NCBI RefSeq assembly: GCF_001613405.1
Contig: NZ_BDCH01000041.1
Location: 62,001-126,000 of the forward strand
DNA length: 64,000 nucleotides
Direction of reading: 5' to 3'
Source: Nocardia crassostreae
GTDB lineage: Bacteria; Actinomycetota; Actinomycetes; Mycobacteriales; Mycobacteriaceae
Below are positions 61,711 through 64,000 of this stretch, in pieces. The position numbers and the translations under genes were made by a program. Positions within the stretch are counted from its first letter, which is position 1. Every line of letters starts with the position of its first letter. The notes under the pieces were generated by a model that was not told the origin of the DNA, did no database searches, and was given only the letters and a program-made list of their open reading frames with translations.

Positions 61711-63264
61711 GTGAAGGGCGTGTCCATCGAGATCGTGCTCGCGCTCATCGGTATCGCGGTGCCGCTCATCGCATTTCTGTGGGAGTTCGTGCTGGTCGGC
61801 CGGAAACGGCTGGGGTACCGGGTGCAGATGGATACGCCGGTCACCGGGCGGATCGAGGATCCCACCGATTCGGTCGACGTGCTGCCGGGCGTGCTCGGTC
61901 AGCTGCGCACGCCCGCGACCGATGGCAGCGCACCCGAATTGCACGATCTGTCCATCGTGCTGATCCGCATCGAGAACAATGGCGCGACCGCCGTCGACAC
62001 CCGTGACTACGCGGTGCCCGATGAGCAGCACATCGGTCTGCACCTGCATTTTCCGGATCGGCGGGTGCTCGGCATGGCGGTCACCGAGTTCAGCCCGCGC
62101 GGGCTCGCGGACAGCCTGCGGCCGGGCAGCGGTATCGGCGCGCACGAGGAAACCGTGGACGGCAAGCGCATCGGCGTGCTCGACCTGCCGAAGGTGCCGA
62201 TGAACCGCGGCGACCATTACAAGATCCTCGTATTGTTCGAGCGCACCACGGGAGCGGGGAAGTACGCCGCGCCGACGGTGGAGGGCGGGCTCAAGGGCGG
62301 GCGGGTGACCGAAACCCGGAGCCGGACCGGGTCGTCACCGGCGCTGCTGGGGCTCATCGCATTTCTGGTCGCCGTCATCGCGATCCAGTTCGCGGTGGCC
62401 GTCACGGACAAGCCGGTCCGCGCCGGGTGCGCCACGGGGACGCTGGCCCTGGTCGGCTCGACGGCATTCGAACCCGTCATGACCGAGGCGGCGGACGCCT
62501 ACGAAAAGGTCTGTCCCGGAGCAACGATCGTCACCGAGTTCGCCGGGAGTGAATCCGGGCTGGACCGCGTCGACAAGCAGCCACTCGGCGATGCGGGGCT
62601 GCTGGCCATCACCGACGGTCCCAAGACCGTCGCCTTCCCCAATGCCAGGCTGCTCCCCCGGTCGCTGGCCATGTCGGTCTTCACCATGATCGTCCACCCG
62701 CAGGTCACCGTGGCGAATCTGACCGTCGCGCAGATTCGCGACCTGTACGCGGGGCGGATCGGCAACTGGCAGCAGCTGGGCGGGCCGGATCTCGCGGTGC
62801 GCGTGGTCGATCGGGCGCTGGGGTCGGGCACCCGCGAGACCTTCCTGAGGCGGATCCTCGGTGGTGAGCAGCCCCCTGCGCCGCCCGCCACCTGCCGGAC
62901 CATCCAGGTCACCAATCCGCCCGGTCACGCCTCGTGCTCGGTACAGTACACCAAGGACATGCTCGAGACCATTGCCACGCTGCCCGGCGCCCTCGGGTAC
63001 AGCGAAGCCACCGACGCCGAAAAGGCTTCCGGCATCACGCGAGTGACCATCGACGGCGCGCCTGCCACCCGGGAAGCCTTGCTCGACAACGGCTATCCGT
63101 TCTGGAATGTCGAATACGCCTACAGCCACGGCGAATTGCCCGACGACTCGGTCGCCGCGTCGTTCCTGCGTTTCGTCACCGAGCAGGAAGGCAAGGACAT
63201 CCTGCGCAAGTACGGCAACAAACCGTGCACCGAACTGCGCGACCCCACCGGATGCGGTCCGTGA
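61711..63264 (+). CDS. Membrane-anchored PstS-like phosphate-binding protein
   Basis: A 517-residue protein. N-terminal helix (LALIGIAVPLIAFLWEFVLV), an intracellular-type domain of about 170 residues (TPVTGRIEDPTDSVDVLPGV), a second helix (ALLGLIAFLVAVIAIQFAVA), then a PstS-like periplasmic-binding domain: GTLALVGSTAFEPVMTEAAD, IRDLYAGRIGNWQQLGG, SGTRETFLRRIL. Signal peptide and lipobox are absent, so it is a fused sensor or binding protein, not a free PstS. The start is uncertain (GTG 61711 or 61720). Confidence 0.75.
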   Translation: MKGVSIEIVLALIGIAVPLIAFLWEFVLVGRKRLGYRVQMDTPVTGRIEDPTDSVDVLPGVLGQLRTPATDGSAPELHDLSIVLIRIENNGATAVDTRDYAVPDEQHIGLHLHFPDRRVLGMAVTEFSPRGLADSLRPGSGIGAHEETVDGKRIGVLDLPKVPMNRGDHYKILVLFERTTGAGKYAAPTVEGGLKGGRVTETRSRTGSSPALLGLIAFLVAVIAIQFAVAVTDKPVRAGCATGTLALVGSTAFEPVMTEAADAYEKVCPGATIVTEFAGSESGLDRVDKQPLGDAGLLAITDGPKTVAFPNARLLPRSLAMSVFTMIVHPQVTVANLTVAQIRDLYAGRIGNWQQLGGPDLAVRVVDRALGSGTRETFLRRILGGEQPPAPPATCRTIQVTNPPGHASCSVQYTKDMLETIATLPGALGYSEATDAEKASGITRVTIDGAPATREALLDNGYPFWNVEYAYSHGELPDDSVAASFLRFVTEQEGKDILRKYGNKPCTELRDPTGCGP

Positions 63265-63273
63265 TATGCCGAG

Positions 63274-63310
63274 GGCCACGGTCACTCTCGTGAGCGAAAC
63301 GACCGTGGCC
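63274..63310. terminator. Bidirectional terminator between PstS-like gene and kdpC
   Basis: GGCCACGGTC (63274-63283) pairs with 63301-63310 around a 17-nt loop, between convergent stops. Confidence 0.75.
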
Positions 63311-63341
63311 CCGGCGTCGCCGAATCATTCGGCGGCGATCA

Positions 63342-64000
63342 CTACCCCTTGAACGGGTACTTGCCGTCGAGGTCGATATTCAGCTCGACCACGTTCACCC
63401 GGGGCGCACCGAGGAAGCCGAGGGTCCGGCCGTCGGTGTGTGCCTCCACCAGATCCTTGACGTCGGCCTCGGAGATATTGCGCTCCTTGGCGATTCGCGC
63501 CACCTGAATGGCCGCGTACTCCGGGGAGATGTGCGGGTCCAGGCCGGAACCACTGGCGGTCACGGCATCGGCGGGCACCTGCGAGATTTCGGGCGCGTTG
63601 CCGCGGATCGGGATGATCCGGCCGATCGAGTAGTCCTCGCCCTCGGCGGCGCATTCGACCTTCACGCCCTTGTAGGTGGGGATGAAGGTGTCCGGGCTCA
63701 CCGAGCAGAACTCGTTGACGCTGACCACCTTGGTCGGGTGGTCGACCTCGCCGTCGACCGCGCGGGGGCCGGTGACCGACAGCACCGCACCCACCCCGCC
63801 GGGGGTGCAGAACGGCCGGGCGCCGTCGACGCCGTCGAGCTCGCCGATGGCCTTGCTGCGCGCGCAGACCGTGGTCAGCAGGTTGGTGTCCTCCGGGCCG
63901 GAGTCGACGATCTGCTCCGGACCGAGGTTGCTGGCCGAGGTGGACAGCGGATCGTAGCCGTCACCGGCCGCGGACGGACGGCTCTGGAAGTACTGCACCA
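63342..64000 (-). CDS. kdpC: Potassium-transporting ATPase subunit KdpC (5' end beyond window)
   Basis: The C-terminal part, about 218 residues, of KdpC, the small subunit of the high-affinity K+ pump KdpFABC. Visible motifs are YFQSRPSAAGDGYDPLSTSA at the edge and the end SGSGLDPHISPEYAAIQVAR, IAKERNISEADVKDLVEAHT. The N-terminal membrane helix lies past the window edge. The acidic insert between (VDGARPFCTPGGVGAVLSVT) is longer than in enterobacterial KdpC, as often in actinobacteria. kdpB, kdpA and kdpF should lie upstream beyond 64000. Confidence 0.92.
   Translation of the reverse strand, partial: VQYFQSRPSAAGDGYDPLSTSASNLGPEQIVDSGPEDTNLLTTVCARSKAIGELDGVDGARPFCTPGGVGAVLSVTGPRAVDGEVDHPTKVVSVNEFCSVSPDTFIPTYKGVKVECAAEGEDYSIGRIIPIRGNAPEISQVPADAVTASGSGLDPHISPEYAAIQVARIAKERNISEADVKDLVEAHTDGRTLGFLGAPRVNVVELNIDLDGKYPFKG

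Overview
The window is 64 kb of high-GC actinobacterial chromosome. Gene order and protein style point to Nocardia or a close mycolate-containing relative. This rests on synteny: the minus strand carries the run siderophore-interacting protein, xerC, dprA, comM, yraN, DUF2469, rnhB, lepB, rplS, then trmD, rimM, KH protein, rpsP, then an amidohydrolase, ffh, glnD, glnB, amt, ftsY and smc. That is the order of the Mycobacterium tuberculosis Rv2895c-Rv2922c region, with extra genes inserted. There are no rRNA or tRNA genes, CRISPR arrays, prophages or insertion sequences that I can see.

Layout. 1-2.4 kb: small membrane (DUF202), cell-wall (M23 peptidase) and DUF genes. 2.4-11.5 kb: iron-uptake SIP with an IdeR-like box, N-formylglutamate amidohydrolase, then the conserved xerC-to-rplS DNA-processing and protein-export block. 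11.6-20 kb: a membrane protein, Tex, the trmD-rimM-KH-rpsP operon and a repeat-bearing envelope protein. 20.6-28.3 kb: an amidohydrolase and a BMP-type ABC importer with an ornithine-cyclodeaminase-family enzyme inside the operon, facing a GntR regulator across a shared palindromic operator. 28.4-37.2 kb: LysR, ffh, glnD, glnB, amt, ftsY. 37.3-44.7 kb: a block of lineage-specific genes between ftsY and smc. 44.8-49.3 kb: smc and a cold-shock gene with a structured leader. 49.4-64 kb: acetyltransferase, methyltransferase, DUF1707 cluster, an acyl-CoA dehydrogenase pair, redox enzymes, a CBS/permease pair, an acyltransferase, a PstS-like membrane protein and the 3' end of kdpC.

The most striking property is the number of broken reading frames whose repair is exact. 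Six genes (comM, a RibD/DHFR-like reductase, the BMP-transporter ATPase, glnD, a methyltransferase, an acyl-CoA dehydrogenase) each return to a full-length family-like protein if one base, or in glnD one 14-bp repeat unit, is added or removed. In addition amt lacks about 235 central codons in frame. Consensus errors in GC-rich runs may explain the single-base cases. The glnD tandem duplication and the amt deletion hit two genes of one nitrogen-control operon (amt-glnB-glnD) while its PII gene is intact, so true decay there should be considered.

Other non-coding structure: a 63-bp palindromic element present twice in opposite orientation (28306 and 49910); a dyad-symmetric array of four 10-bp motifs spaced exactly 20 bp apart (12714-12791); a terminator-like hairpin inside the cspA leader; a GlnR-like site before amt; and several operator palindromes next to regulator genes.
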